Source: CAWATZ01 sp963784995 (GTDB taxonomy: Bacteria > Planctomycetota > Planctomycetia > Gemmatales > Gemmataceae). Taken from it: a DNA stretch of 64,000 bases. This document shows, one piece after another, positions 30,085-40,300 of this stretch. The number at the start of each line of letters is the position of its first letter. Within the stretch, counting starts at the first letter, position 1. A program made the position numbers and the translations under genes. The notes under the pieces are model-generated. The model saw nothing but the letters and a program-made list of their open reading frames with translations, was not told the DNA's origin and ran no database searches. Location: assembly GCA_963784995.1 (NCBI GenBank), contig CAWATZ010000003.1:2852001-2916000 (forward strand). The letters are read 5' to 3'.

Positions 30085-32867
30085 CCGTTTTGCAACCGAT
30101 CTGGCTGTTCCTGCTTATCCCACTTGTGCTGAGCGTCTGGCTGTGGCGGCTGCCGACCCGCTTGCTGATTGTGCTGCGTCTTGTGATGGTGGTGTTGCTG
30201 GTCCTGGCACTTGCCGGTGTGTCTTTGCGTCTGCCGAGCCGGGCCGGCACCGTGGTGGTGCTTGCCGATCGCAGCCTGTCGATGCCCGCGGACAGCGCCG
30301 CCCGGCAGAAGCTGGTCATCGACCAGATCCAGAAGCGGATGAGCAGCGACGACAAGCTGGCGGTGGTGTCGTTTGGGCGGACGGCGGCGATCGATCAGGT
30401 GCCGCAAGAGGGCGTCTTCGGCGGCTTCGTGACCCAGATCAGCGGCGACGCCTCCAGCCTGGCGGACGGCCTTGACACCGCCCTGTCACTGGTGCCGCGC
30501 GACGGCTCGGGGAGAATCCTCGTCCTTTCCGATGGCCGCTGGACGGGCCGCGATCCGTCGGCGGTTATTCCATCGGCGGCGGCGCGGGGTGTGGCCATCG
30601 ACTACCGGGCGATGCAGCGGAGCGTGGCGGGCGACCTGGCCATTGCACGCATCGACGCCCCGGCGGTGGTGTCGCCGGGTGAGTCGTTCCTGATCACCGT
30701 GTGGGTATCCTCGCCGGTGGCCCAGGAAGCCTCCTTTGAGCTGAAACGCGGTGACACCCGGCTGTCATCCGGCTCGAAAAAGCTGGTGGCGGGTCTGAAT
30801 CGGCTCACGTTCCGGGATCGCGCCGCCCGGGCCGGCAACCAGGCTTACACCGCCCGGGTGACGGGCAAGGACGACGATCCGGTGATCGAGAACAACACGG
30901 CCCGGCTGCTGGTCGGCGTAGGCGGGCCCCGGCCGATCTTGCACGTCAGCCCCACAGGGAAGTCCGGATTGGCCCAGCTGCTGCGCAAGGGCGGGCTGGA
31001 TCTGGTGGAATCGGAGGCGAAACCGGAGTTGTGGACGCTGGAGAGCCTGGCGCGGTATTCGGCGGTGATCCTCGAAAACGTGCCGGCCGAGAAGGTCGGC
31101 GGCGTCGGGATGGAAACGCTGGCCGCCTGGGTGAAGGAAACGGGAGCGGGGCTGCTGATGACGGGCGGTCGCAATTCCTATGGGCCAGGCGGCTATTACA
31201 AGTCGCCGCTGGAGCCGGTCCTGCCCGTGTCGATGGAGCTGCGCAACGAGCATCGCAAGCTGTCGGTAGCGATGGTGGTGACGCTGGACCGCTCGGGCAG
31301 CATGGCGATCCCGGTGGCCGGCGGCAAGGTCAAGATGGACCTGGCCAACCAGGGCACGGCGCAGGTGCTGGACCTGCTGGGGCCGATGGACGAGTTCGGC
31401 TGCATCGCGGTCGATACCATTCCGCACACCATCGCCCCCCTGGCGGCCGTGACCGACAAGGGGCCGACCCGCAGCAAGATCCTGCGCATCGAGTCGATGG
31501 GCGGCGGCATCTTCATCTACGTCGCCCTGGAGGCGGCTGCCCAGATGGTCAGCAAGGCCAAGTCGGCGACCAGGCACATCATCCTCTTTGCCGACGCCAA
31601 CGACTCCGAGGAGCCGGGCCGGTATGTCGATCTGGTGGACAAGCTCCGAGCAGCGGGGATCACCGTGAGCGTGATTGGCCTGGGGACCGACAGGGACAAG
31701 GACGCGGAACTGCTGAAAGACATCGCCAAGCGGGGGAACGGGCGCATCTTCTTCACGGACAAGCCGGAGGAGCTGCCGCGCCTCTTTGCCCAGGACACCT
31801 TCGTGGTGGCGCGGAACACGTTCCTGGACGATCCCACCCGAATCCGGACCACGCTGGGCCTGGCCAGCCTGACGGACGCTCGGTTGGAGATGCCGGAGGG
31901 GCTGACGATCGGCGGCTACAACCTGTGTTATCTCCGGCCGGGCGCAACGCTGGGGACGGTGACGGAGGATGAGTACAAGGCCCCGGTGGTGGCGTCGTGG
32001 CGTGCGGGCGCCGGGCGGGTGGTGTGCTACACCGGCGAGGCGGACGGCAAATACGCGGGGAAGCTGGTCCAGTGGGATGGCGTGGGCGATTACTTCACCA
32101 GCCTGGCCCGCTGGGTGGCCGGTCCCTCGGGACCGCTGGGCGAGGGCATGCTGCTGACGCAGGAAGTGAAGGACGGCATCAACGTGGTGCAGCTGCACCT
32201 GGACCCGGAGCGCAAGGGCGAGGCGTTCACGACCATGCCCGAGGCCGTGACCCTGCGCGGCAAGGAAGGCGAGGCCCCGAGCACCACGACGGCAAGGCTG
32301 CGCTGGACCGGCGCGGACACGCTGGCGACCACGGTGCCGCTGGACGGCACCGAGACCGCGCTGACGCGGGTGGAGGTGCCGGGCTACGGCCCGGTGGCCC
32401 TGCCGCCCGTGAGGCTGCCGTACTCGCCCGAGTTCAAGCCGGACCACAATGAGCGCGGCTTGCAGACGCTGGAGAAGCTGAGCCGGGCCACCGGCGGCAA
32501 GGAACGGCTGGAGCCAGCCGGGATCTGGCAGGACCTGCCGCGACAGCCGCGGCTGATCTCGATGCAGCGCTGGCTGCTGACGGCGGTGCTGGTCTTGCTG
32601 TTGCTGGAGGTGTTCCAGCGACGGACGGGACTGCTGAGTTCGCTGGCCGGGGCAACCTGGTCTCGCCGGTCGGAGAGAGAGGAGAGCCGGGCGAAGCCGG
32701 CGGTCGCGAAGGCGAGGAAGGCAGCAGCCACGCCGACGCCGGAGGAGCGGAAAGAGGACGCGAAACCGGCGGAGTCGCCGGCCGTGGCCCCCGCGGCGAC
32801 GGAGCAGGCGGGAGTCGTGGAGGCAATGCGCAAAGCCCGGCAACAGGTTCGCAGGCGGACGGATTGA
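30081..32867 (+). CDS. Large membrane VWA protein (last gene of the MoxR operon)
   Basis: A 928-residue protein. It opens with two hydrophobic helices (PIWLFLLIPLVLSVWLW and IVLRLVMVVLLVLALAGV), then a first VWA-like domain with VVVLADRSLSM, a glutamine-amidotransferase-like segment (around residues 290-370, ending in LLMTGGRNSYGPGGY), and a second VWA domain with an intact MIDAS motif, MVVTLDRSGSM. A last helix (WLLTAVLVLLLLEVF) precedes a Lys/Ala/Glu-rich cytosolic tail. The start is GTG 30081, overlapping the BatA-like stop by 4 bases. It probably assembles with the BatA-like and DUF58 proteins under MoxR control; this is known of the families in general but not shown here. Confidence 0.88.
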   Translation: MTVLQPIWLFLLIPLVLSVWLWRLPTRLLIVLRLVMVVLLVLALAGVSLRLPSRAGTVVVLADRSLSMPADSAARQKLVIDQIQKRMSSDDKLAVVSFGRTAAIDQVPQEGVFGGFVTQISGDASSLADGLDTALSLVPRDGSGRILVLSDGRWTGRDPSAVIPSAAARGVAIDYRAMQRSVAGDLAIARIDAPAVVSPGESFLITVWVSSPVAQEASFELKRGDTRLSSGSKKLVAGLNRLTFRDRAARAGNQAYTARVTGKDDDPVIENNTARLLVGVGGPRPILHVSPTGKSGLAQLLRKGGLDLVESEAKPELWTLESLARYSAVILENVPAEKVGGVGMETLAAWVKETGAGLLMTGGRNSYGPGGYYKSPLEPVLPVSMELRNEHRKLSVAMVVTLDRSGSMAIPVAGGKVKMDLANQGTAQVLDLLGPMDEFGCIAVDTIPHTIAPLAAVTDKGPTRSKILRIESMGGGIFIYVALEAAAQMVSKAKSATRHIILFADANDSEEPGRYVDLVDKLRAAGITVSVIGLGTDRDKDAELLKDIAKRGNGRIFFTDKPEELPRLFAQDTFVVARNTFLDDPTRIRTTLGLASLTDARLEMPEGLTIGGYNLCYLRPGATLGTVTEDEYKAPVVASWRAGAGRVVCYTGEADGKYAGKLVQWDGVGDYFTSLARWVAGPSGPLGEGMLLTQEVKDGINVVQLHLDPERKGEAFTTMPEAVTLRGKEGEAPSTTTARLRWTGADTLATTVPLDGTETALTRVEVPGYGPVALPPVRLPYSPEFKPDHNERGLQTLEKLSRATGGKERLEPAGIWQDLPRQPRLISMQRWLLTAVLVLLLLEVFQRRTGLLSSLAGATWSRRSEREESRAKPAVAKARKAAATPTPEERKEDAKPAESPAVAPAATEQAGVVEAMRKARQQVRRRTD

Positions 32868-32923
32868 GCGTCCAAATGCTTGCTTGTTGCTCTCAGGCGG
32901 ATTCGGGAAAAAGGTAGGGCCAC

Positions 32924-32958
32924 AGTCCCCGTGGGTGCGCTGCGCGACCCACGGGACT
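32924..32958. terminator. Hairpin between convergent genes
   Basis: AGTCCCCGTGGGT and ACCCACGGGACT form an 11-12 bp stem with one bulge around a GCGCTGCGCG loop. It follows the VWA gene and touches the stop codon of the minus-strand Uma2 gene, so it could end both transcripts. Confidence 0.55.
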
Positions 32959-33631
32959 AATCGCGAACCTCCACCGTAAACGCTGGATGACCCAGGGGGT
33001 CCGTATGCTGGGTCAGGCGGAAAGACTTGCCCAGCACGTCTGACAGCAACCAACCGTCCCGCTTCCGCACAGCGACGAAGCCCCTGGCGCGGTGACGCAG
33101 AATCTCGAACGAAGTGGGCTGGCAGCGAGCATCCACCAGCCAGTATTCGCGCACTCCTGCTTTCCAGTACAGTTCCCGCAGGCGAACCGTATCCTTTTGC
33201 ACCGAGGAGTCGCTGACCACTTCCAGGACGACATCCGGGGCCCCCTGCATACGAACGTGCCCGCCGCTGCTCCCCGGAACGATCTGCACGCGCATGGTTT
33301 GCACGCTGTCATTCAGGATGAAGATGCCATCGGGCACCGCGGAAAGGTCGGCTTCCGGATGACTGACCCGTGCCCCATCCACCAGGTAGAACCCTTGCTG
33401 GTGTTCCCGTTCCAGATTGGACAGCACGCGACAGAACTCCCCCTTGACCCGGACGTGCGAGAAGAGTTGTTCTTCACTCATGTCGATCCAGATCTCGCCG
33501 GTGAGGAAGTCGATGCGCCCGCGTTCGGGAAACGTGTCCGAGCGCACCCAGTCATGGAACGAGGCGAGGTCCGCGACTTCCTGGGGAACGACCAGGTTCT
33601 CCGCCTGGAGAATCACGACCCGGCACACCAT
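32957..33631 (-). CDS. Uma2-family (DUF820) putative endonuclease
   Basis: A 224-residue protein of the Uma2/DUF820 family, a PD-(D/E)XK-like fold expanded in cyanobacteria and planctomycetes. Recognisable pieces are RIDFLTGEIWIDMS, ADLSAVPDGIFIL (Asp), APDVVLEVVSDSS (the D...ExV catalytic core) and WKAGVREYWLVDAR. GGAGGAGGG lies just upstream of ATG 33631. It is a single gene with no obvious partner, and biological targets are unknown. The upstream region carries a 13-bp hairpin at 33706-33744. Confidence 0.88.
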   Translation of the reverse strand: MVCRVVILQAENLVVPQEVADLASFHDWVRSDTFPERGRIDFLTGEIWIDMSEEQLFSHVRVKGEFCRVLSNLEREHQQGFYLVDGARVSHPEADLSAVPDGIFILNDSVQTMRVQIVPGSSGGHVRMQGAPDVVLEVVSDSSVQKDTVRLRELYWKAGVREYWLVDARCQPTSFEILRHRARGFVAVRKRDGWLLSDVLGKSFRLTQHTDPLGHPAFTVEVRD

Positions 33632-33705
33632 TACCCTCCTCCGTTTGTCCTCGGCTTCGGCTGAGTGAGCAGCGCAGCAGTCGGATTGGGGTTCAGACTG
33701 AGTGG

Positions 33706-33744
33706 GGCAGGTAGGCTGATGGCGCACACATCAGCCTACCCCTG
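33706..33744. terminator. Short hairpin downstream of the gene at 33751
   Basis: CAGGTAGGCTGAT and ATCAGCCTACCCCTG form a 12-13 bp stem with a 9-nt loop. It lies 7 bases after the stop of the minus-strand gene at 33751 and may terminate it. Confidence 0.5.
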
Positions 33745-33750
33745 AAACGT

Positions 33751-34236
33751 CTATTCGGAAGTGACACAACAGGCCCGGCTCGCCTTCCTCGAAGAGTCTC
33801 CCTGGTGGACGAACGCAACCTGTTTCAGGTTGATCCAGACCGAAACGAAGGAGTCACCGTCTTTCACTTTCACCTTCACCCAGCCGTCTCGCAGCAACTC
33901 GACCACCTTGCATTTCTCCAGATCTTCGTTTTTCCCGGTGGCCATGACAAACGTGTACCTTTTCCCAACCTCCAGGAAAGGCTTGCTCGAAGGAGACGGT
34001 TGGACAGCGGGCGCCACGGAAACAGGCGGTGGGTATGTTGGCGCGGGAGGTTGGGTTGGTGCGGGGGGCGTGTGCCATTGCCCGGGCCCCGGTTGAGGCT
34101 GGTAATAGCCTTGTTGCCCGAGCGGCCGTGACTCCGTGACGGCCGGTGGGGGCTGGTATTGCGCCACCCCCTGCAACGCCATCCAGGCCAGAACGACCAG
34201 AACGCCGACGCCGACCACCGCATGCCATCGCTTCAT
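33751..34236 (-). CDS. Secreted small protein, Pro/Gln-rich with SH3-like tail, function unknown
   Basis: A 161-residue exported protein. ATG 34236 has a textbook AAAGGAG upstream and begins a signal peptide (RWHAVVGVGVLVVLAWMALQGVAQ). A Pro/Gln/Tyr-rich linker occupies residues about 27-85. The C-terminal 70 residues (KPFLEVGKRYTFVMATG to the WVKVKV and VWINLKQVAFV segments) look like a small beta-barrel, possibly SH3-like. I do not recognise a named family. The frame stays open to 34989, but the start chosen is clearly best. Confidence 0.75.
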   Translation of the reverse strand: MKRWHAVVGVGVLVVLAWMALQGVAQYQPPPAVTESRPLGQQGYYQPQPGPGQWHTPPAPTQPPAPTYPPPVSVAPAVQPSPSSKPFLEVGKRYTFVMATGKNEDLEKCKVVELLRDGWVKVKVKDGDSFVSVWINLKQVAFVHQGDSSRKASRACCVTSE

Positions 34237-34432
34237 GACAGCTCCTTTGGGAAACAGCCATTCACCTGGGCGGCATGGTAAAGCGATGCTGCTCTCGGGG
34301 TCAATGCCGGTTCCCGTCCACAATCCATGAACCCATGTAATGAGAGAAAAAGGTGCCAGGAGCGTGGCAGGAACCGACAATCCGAACGGAAACCCTGAGA
34401 CCTTATCCTGTCCACTTTTCCTGTCGGTCAAG

Positions 34433-35086
34433 TTACTCTTTTGCGAGTACGAGGTCAACGGGCCAGCATCCTCGCACGTGGGGGCCTGGGCTGCGCAGGT
34501 GGGAGAGGATGGCAGCGTCGGTGCAGCCGGCCTCTTCCAGCGCGTCGGACAGCGCGGCCAAACAGCCGGGGTCCATCTCGCCGCTTGGCAGGGCCCGCTC
34601 ATCGTAGGCAGCCTGGGCGAGTTTGAGACTCGCCCCCGTCCGCCACGACGGATCGATGGCAACGGGTCGAAACGGGTTACCAAAGATCTCGCGGAATAAC
34701 TCGAACTGTGCGGCTCGTTGCGGCTCGTACAGTCCCTCACTCTTCGTCGCCGCGTTGGCCAACCCATACAGATCGTCCACGTCGTCGAACGCCGCACTGG
34801 CTCCTGAGGCGGCCACGTTTGCAGTCCGCGCCGCATCGCGCGTCCAGCGGGCAGCGGCCCAGGCTGCCTTGCTCGCTTCGAGCATCCCCGCCTTGGCCAC
34901 GACCCCGTCGGCGAATCGCTCCGCGAGGTCAACGGCGGTTCGGGCGCGTTTGACAACCGGCAAGTGATCCAGCCTGCGGCAGCAGGCAACAGCGAAGAGG
35001 CGGAGCTTTCGCATTTTTCCCTGTTGGTGCAGGTACTGGAGCATGTCGTAGAAGTCCGTGCCCGCCAGCCACTGCTCCTCGTTCAC
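34433..35086 (-). CDS. Gemmataceae-type conserved protein of unknown function
   Basis: A 217-residue cytosolic protein. It matches, from memory, a paralogous family abundant in Gemmata-like genomes: EEQW start, MRKLRLFAVACCRRLDHL, an Ala-rich helical middle, FREIFGNPFRPVAIDPSW, AQAAYDERALPSGEMD, ALSDALEEAGCTDAAILSHL and HVRGCWPVDLVLAKE. No function is known to me. GTG 35086 is preferred because AAGGAG lies 5 bases upstream; a GTG at 35110 would add 8 residues. It has no signal peptide. Confidence 0.82.
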   Translation of the reverse strand: MNEEQWLAGTDFYDMLQYLHQQGKMRKLRLFAVACCRRLDHLPVVKRARTAVDLAERFADGVVAKAGMLEASKAAWAAARWTRDAARTANVAASGASAAFDDVDDLYGLANAATKSEGLYEPQRAAQFELFREIFGNPFRPVAIDPSWRTGASLKLAQAAYDERALPSGEMDPGCLAALSDALEEAGCTDAAILSHLRSPGPHVRGCWPVDLVLAKE

Positions 35087-35252
35087 GGCTTCTCCTTCTG
35101 GCTCCAGCACCGCAGCGAGCGACGAAGTTCAGCAGCGGGGCCGGCTGCAAAGGCTTCATAGCTCGGAAAGCCGTGATGCCGGCCTCGTCTGCTGGAACGG
35201 CTGGTTCGGCGGGAATTCTGGTGCGGCCCGCATGCCAGGGCAACGTTTGTCT

Positions 35253-35612
35253 TTATCCCCGGAAGGGCAGGAAGACAACCACCTGATCCCTGATCTCCTC
35301 CTCTGGCACGTACGCCGCGATCACCAGGATGTCATCGATGGCCAAGCCGATGGACTGCTCGTTGGTCGTGGCGATCAGGCCAGGCACTGGCTCTCCCGTC
35401 GCCACGCGCTGGTATGCGAAACCGACCATCGTGTTCCGGTCGTTGGTGATCAGAACCCGGTTCTCGGCGGCGGCCCAGGCCAGGACCGCGGGGTCAGGCG
35501 TGCCTTCGGGCAAAGCGTCCTGGGCACGCACCAGATCAATCTCTGGCAGGCGACGGCGCAGACCGCGGATGATCTCGCCGTGGACATCGGCGTCACTGGC
35601 CAGTCGGAGCAT
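35253..35612 (-). CDS. DUF5615 PIN-like protein (putative toxin)
   Basis: A 119-residue protein of the DUF5615 PIN-like family. LRLASDADVHGEIIRGLRRR gives the first acidic residues, DLVRAQDALPEGTPDPAVLAWA follows, then RVLITNDRNTMVGFA with the conserved ND motif. PIN-like proteins are metal-dependent RNases, and DUF5615 genes are typically paired with DUF433 antitoxins. Here the DUF433 gene ends 20 bases inside this gene. GGGAGAAGG lies just upstream of ATG 35612. Confidence 0.85.
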   Translation of the reverse strand: MLRLASDADVHGEIIRGLRRRLPEIDLVRAQDALPEGTPDPAVLAWAAAENRVLITNDRNTMVGFAYQRVATGEPVPGLIATTNEQSIGLAIDDILVIAAYVPEEEIRDQVVVFLPFRG

Positions 35613-36257
35613 TGGCCTTCTCCCTGGCACTGCGGCGTGCAAGCAACTCTTCTCGCGAGATGCGTGGGCGCTCGGCCTCAATCTTCGCCCGCAGCGCCTC
35701 AGCTTCCTCTGCTCGTCGCTTCAAATAGGCCCGCACTTCGTCGCGGTGGCGGAGGTAGTAGGCGATGACGGCGTGGACATCGGCCAGCACCAGGGTATCG
35801 TAGGCGCGGACCATATCTTCCGGCGTCATGCCGTTTTCGTATTGCTCGACGATCAAGTCGAGGCTGATGCGACTTTTGCCAACGCGGACTGCGCCCCTTC
35901 ATCCACCCGCAGCGGGGGACGGTCGGTGTGGAGGGGAAGCACCTCTGACGGTCCTTCCGCGACTGCTGCCGCCCGGTCGAGGCCCGCGACGATCAGGGGA
36001 GCGAGGTCTCGGTCGGCGATGGTGCCCTCATTCCCTAGACCGATGACGAGACGCTTCGTCTGGGGATCCAGGCCAGCCAAGTTGTACTGCGGTTGGTGCA
36101 GTGTCGTCTCGTTGCGAGCGATCTCCCCGAGGAAGCGGACGCACTCCTTTAGTTTCTCGAAGGTGTCAGGGGTGTGGAGTGACTGCAAGCCAAGCCTCAT
36201 GCCGAGGTAGCAACTCCGCCAGAGCAGTTCGTTTAGTTCGCGCTCGACCATAACCAA
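35593..36257 (-). CDS. DUF433 antitoxin-like gene, frame broken near 35895
   Basis: The C-terminal frame (from about 35890 to the stop at 35593) encodes VGKSRISLDLIVEQYENGMT and the rest of a DUF433 helix-turn-helix domain plus a charged helix (RHRDEVRAYLKRRAEEAE). The upstream frame, open from 36257 to 35853, supplies LPLHTDRPPLRVDEG, the usual start of the same domain. Adding one G to the GGGG run at 35894-35897 (minus-strand view) would join them as VDEGGAVRVGKSRISL. A single-base sequencing deletion is the simplest explanation. The true start is unclear: a GTG before LPLHTDRPP or one of the ATGs near 36257. The partner is the DUF5615 gene. Confidence 0.6.
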
Positions 36258-36467
36258 GACTCCCGGGTTGTGGCGATTTAGCCGGTCCAGCCGCTGGGGT
36301 AAACCATTGTACCTCCGCTTGTTACAGTGTACAGCAATCAGGCGCTAACCGCTGCCCCAGACCGAGCCAAATCGATTGCCTCTGCCATGCGCCTCCTTGG
36401 CTCAGGGTATGGCTCCGCGGCTTCCGCTCGCTCCAACGACCAAGCTCTGCGGCGTTGGGGTTCGGCT

Positions 36468-36842
36468 TCACTGCGCCGGCGCCGGCACCATCGGCTCTCC
36501 GAATCGCAACAGAGTTTCTCGTGCCAACTCCCACCCGTATTCGGTCAAGCCGGCGGCTTTCGGTCCGTGCGCGTCGAGGTAGCGTGACAGGAGCGGGATT
36601 ACGATGCCCTCTTCCGGGGCACCCAATTCGACAAGGACGGCTTCCGGCTTGTTCGGATGTTGAGCCTGCTGATAAAGGCGGAACCGGGTGGGGCTGTTCT
36701 TCCGCCCATCAATGCAGATCGCCGTCCGCTGACCCGCCTCATCTGCGATGCAAGCGTGCATCGTGTGATCGCCGTAGAAGTCAATCCACTCGACATGCAG
36801 GCTTTTGCCAAGAGCTGTCACGGGAAGCAACATCCACGACAC
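36468..36842 (-). CDS. Hypothetical protein of 124 residues
   Basis: A 124-residue open frame with protein-like composition (WIDFYGDHTMHACIADEAGQ, VLVELGAPEEGIVIPLLSRY, GLTEYGWELARETLLRFGEP). I do not recognise a family, and there is no signal peptide or membrane segment. The start may be ATG 36842 or the ATG three codons later. It stands alone, with a repeat-bearing gap upstream. Confidence 0.5.
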   Translation of the reverse strand: MSWMLLPVTALGKSLHVEWIDFYGDHTMHACIADEAGQRTAICIDGRKNSPTRFRLYQQAQHPNKPEAVLVELGAPEEGIVIPLLSRYLDAHGPKAAGLTEYGWELARETLLRFGEPMVPAPAQ

Positions 36843-36881
36843 CGACTTTTTGAAGCCGACCTGGTGACTGAGGTTTACTGC

Positions 36882-36992
36882 CCGGTCACGCTATGACAGT
36901 GCCGGTCAGCCTATTTCCGCTTCCCGGTCACGCCAGCAAGGCACCGGTCAGTCTATTGAAAGCTGCCCGGTCAGCCTGTTCCGTCCCGGTCA
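36882..36992. repeat. Six CCGGTCA repeats phased every 19-23 bp
   Basis: CCGGTCA occurs at 36882, 36902, 36924, 36944, 36967 and 36986, several copies followed by a CTATT-like word (GCCTATT, GTCTATT, CTCTAT). Spacings are 20, 22, 20, 23 and 19 bp, close to two helical turns. This could be a transposon end with several transposase sites (as in IS21-like or Tn7-like elements) or a protein-binding array. No transposase gene is nearby. Confidence 0.75.
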
Positions 36993-37394
36993 CTCTATCA
37001 CGGTCCGTCTCCCAGAGCCATGATTGTTTGATTGCTCCTGCCATTGCGGTCGGCAAGTGACAGTCGGTCGCCGCCGTCGCGCATGGACCGTGGCCGTCAG
37101 CACTGCGGGCTGGTGGCTGCTCCAGCCGGCACTCTCTTTCTGCGTGGCGGGATTGGGCAAAAGAGGAGAAACGGTGGGGCGGCCCAGGCTGGGGAAAGCT
37201 GGCACGGTATGACAGCGAGGCAGCTCAGAAGTAAGGCACTCCCGAATACCCTGGCGGATGGCAGGCACCCAGCGAAATGCCTCGTCCTGGCATTCCCGGG
37301 CCCATCAGGGACCGCTTCCGGCGTCTCAGCCACCTCCCGCAAAATGGCCGGCAGGGCAGGCAGACCGGAAGCGATTGGTCCTCGGCAAGCCCCG
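36993..37394. other. Non-coding gap, nothing recognised
   Basis: About 400 bases between the CCGGTCA array and the end of the sigma-WD40 gene. Short frames occur on both strands, but none has a ribosome site or family resemblance. Confidence 0.35.
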
Positions 37395-40300
37395 TTACTT
37401 CCGTCCTTCGAGACGCTTGCGGGCGGCGGCCGCCTCGCGGGTCAGGTGGGCGGCCGGGTCGCCTTTCGTCAGTTCAAGCAGCAGGGTGCGGGCCTCCGGC
37501 GTCGCGATCCATTCCAGCACTTCCGTTGCCCGCAGGGCCCGGAGTTCGCCCGGAGGCGTGACCGCGTTGTCCAGGTCCCGGAGCAGAGTCTCCGCCCGCC
37601 GACGGGCCTCGGTCGAGGGAGCTTTCGCCACCACCTCGCGGAGCGCGGCTGCCGCGACCGGCCCGTACTCTTTGAGGCGTTCCGTTGCCCGTTCCCGGGT
37701 TCTGAAGTCGTCATGATCGAGGTCCGCGATCAGGCCCTTCACGTGCGACGGGGCCGGCCGAACGGCGGGTCTGACCCGGCCCGCGAACCACTCGACCGCC
37801 TGGCCCGGTTCCGCGAGGAATCGCCCTTGCGCCTGGAAGCCTGACTTCGCGTCCGAAACGGCCAGGGCCTCCCACGCATCAGCGAGGGCTCCCCGCGCCG
37901 CGTCCCTTGGCGGCCGGATGTCCCACCCAAGGATAACCGTGTCGAGCCCGCCCGTGAACAGTCGGCCGTCCGGGCCAAACGCCAGGGCCGTGATCCGGTC
38001 CCGGTGTCCACGGAACTCGGCACGGACCTGCCACGTCAGGACCTCCCAGAGCCGGATCGTGCCGTCCGCTGACGCGGTGACCAGGGTTCGCCCGTCGGGT
38101 GCGAAGGCTGCGTTGGCTGCCCCGGGCCGCGGGCCGGCAGCGAGGGTTGCGACCGCCCGGCCCGTCGCCGCGTCCCAGACGCAGACGTGGTCGATCCGGC
38201 TGCGTCCTAACGGGTGCTCCGCCCAGCTAACGAGGAGCCGACCGTCCGGGGAAAAGGCCCTGCCGTCCCTCGCCTTCATGTGCCAGCGGGCCCCGCTCAA
38301 CAATCTCTCCCTCGTCTCCGGGCCCGCTTCGTTCGATCGGTCCGCCAGGTGCATCGGCTCCTGGAGCTTGTGCCCGGCCTGACCCGTCGCCACGTCCCAG
38401 AGGCGAACAGGCACGCCGCTGGGGCCCTCCGGATAGTCGGGGCCGATCGCCAGCGTCTTGCCGTCGGGCGAAAGCGCGGCCCGCCGGGGGGTGCAGAAGG
38501 GGAGCCCAATGCTCAGGCTGCCGCCGAGGTCCGCTTCCGACTTCGGCGGGACGACCGTGAACGAACGCCGCTCCTTACCGGATGCGAGGTCCCAGAGCCG
38601 GAAGGTCGCGGGCCCTCCTTCGAGCGTCAGCAGCGACTTGCCATCCGGCAGGAACGCCAGGACGCACGCTTCGCCACCGATTTCTGGAAACCCTTCGCTG
38701 CTGCGCAGGACCGGGTCGATGACCCGGTCCGCTGCGACGTCGTAGAGCCGAATCCGGCTGTTCCCGTAAACGTTCCGGACAGCCCATGCCAGGAATCGCC
38801 GCTCCGCGCTCGCCACGACTCCCAGATTGACTCCTTCCGCGATGCGGCGCGGGGATTTGCCGCCGGCCACGTCCCAGAGGTAGAGGTTCCCATCCTGGTC
38901 GGTGGTGAACAGGCTCCGGCCGTCGGGGCTGACGAAGATCTGCTCCGCGGCACTGTCCTGGGCCGCGGCCGGGGTGAGCTGACGCCCGCTGGCCACATCC
39001 CAGCGGTAGATCGCTCCGCTGACGGCGCCGGTCAAGACCGAGCCGTCCCGGCTGAACGCGAGTCCCCGCGCCCGCCGCTCGATCCGGAGTCGTTCCTTCC
39101 CTGTCTCGGGGTCGAATAGGTAGATGCGGTCGCCGGCCGCGGCGACGGTCTTGCCGTTGGGAGCGAAGGCGATACTCACGACGTCCTCCCCGATCTTGGG
39201 GAAGATCGTCAGCTCCTTGCCGGTGGCCGTCTCCCACAGACGCAGCCGGGGGTCGCGATGGGAGCCGCTGGCGATCGCCGTCCCATCGGGCGAGAACGCA
39301 AGCGCGGCAATGCTTTGCTGGACGTCGCGGCTGGTGGCAAATCGCCGAAGGTCTTTCCCCGTGGCAACTTCCCACAACTGGGCGAAATTGACCTGGTTCC
39401 CGGCGTCGTAGCCGCCGGTCGCCATCAGCTTGCCGTCGGGGGAAAAGGCGCAGCGGGTGGCCGGGAAAACAGGCGCGAACGTTCGGGTCACCTTGCCGGT
39501 CCCCACGTCGATCAGGCGAATGTCGTCCGCCATCAGCGTGACCGCGACCTGCTTGCCGTCCGGCGTGAACGTCAACCATTCGGTAACTAACCGCCCGGCG
39601 GGCGACGGCGGGTATCCGATCGTGCGAAGCTCCTTTCCCGTTGTCGCGTCCCGGAGGCAGACGCCCCAGTCGTCCTTGGTAGCCAGGACCTTCCCATCCG
39701 ACGACAGCCCCACGGTCTCCAAGCTCGTCCCGCGCTGATGCGGGAGGGAATACAGACAGCGGCCATCGGTCAGGTCGAACACCCGTGCGGGCGCGACCGA
39801 GTGCCACCCGCTGGCCGCAACGGCGAGCTTGCCGTCGGCGGACACGGCCAGGCTTCTGATCGGGGTGCCGTGGCGGTATCGGGCCGTGCCGAGGCGAACG
39901 GTACTCTGAGCGGGGAGCGGATCAGCCGGGGGATCGTTTGGGGCCGCAGCGGCCGCCGGGGCCTTGGCGGTCGGTTCGCTCGGCGGGGCTTGCTCCGCAC
40001 GGGGGCCCCAACAGCAGGCCAAACAGACGGCGCTTGCCAGGACAGCCACCACGATGAGGGCCCCGACCTTCTTGCCCGCGGTGGAGAGCAAGAGGGGGAT
40101 CCCTTTCCGGGCCGAGGAAAGGGCGGAGGCGTCGGCGGTCACACCACCGGCCGTTTGTGCTGTGGCCGCGGCCAGCGTCGCTGCCCGCAGAGGGCCGGGC
40201 ACAGTTGCGGCACTCGCGGCCAGCAGTCCCGCCAGGGCTGCCGGCAGCGTCACGCCCCGACTGCGGAGGCGCGCTTCGAGCAACTGCCGGCCCTGTGCCA

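Noticed and set aside
33751..34989. 412-residue gene
   Set aside because: The frame spans two genes by chance; a clear AAAGGAG and signal peptide mark the start at 34236, and the region beyond overlaps a conserved gene at 34433.
37032..37844. 270-residue plus-strand gene
   Set aside because: Its second half is antisense to the conserved C-terminus of the sigma-WD40 protein, and its first half has no ribosome site.
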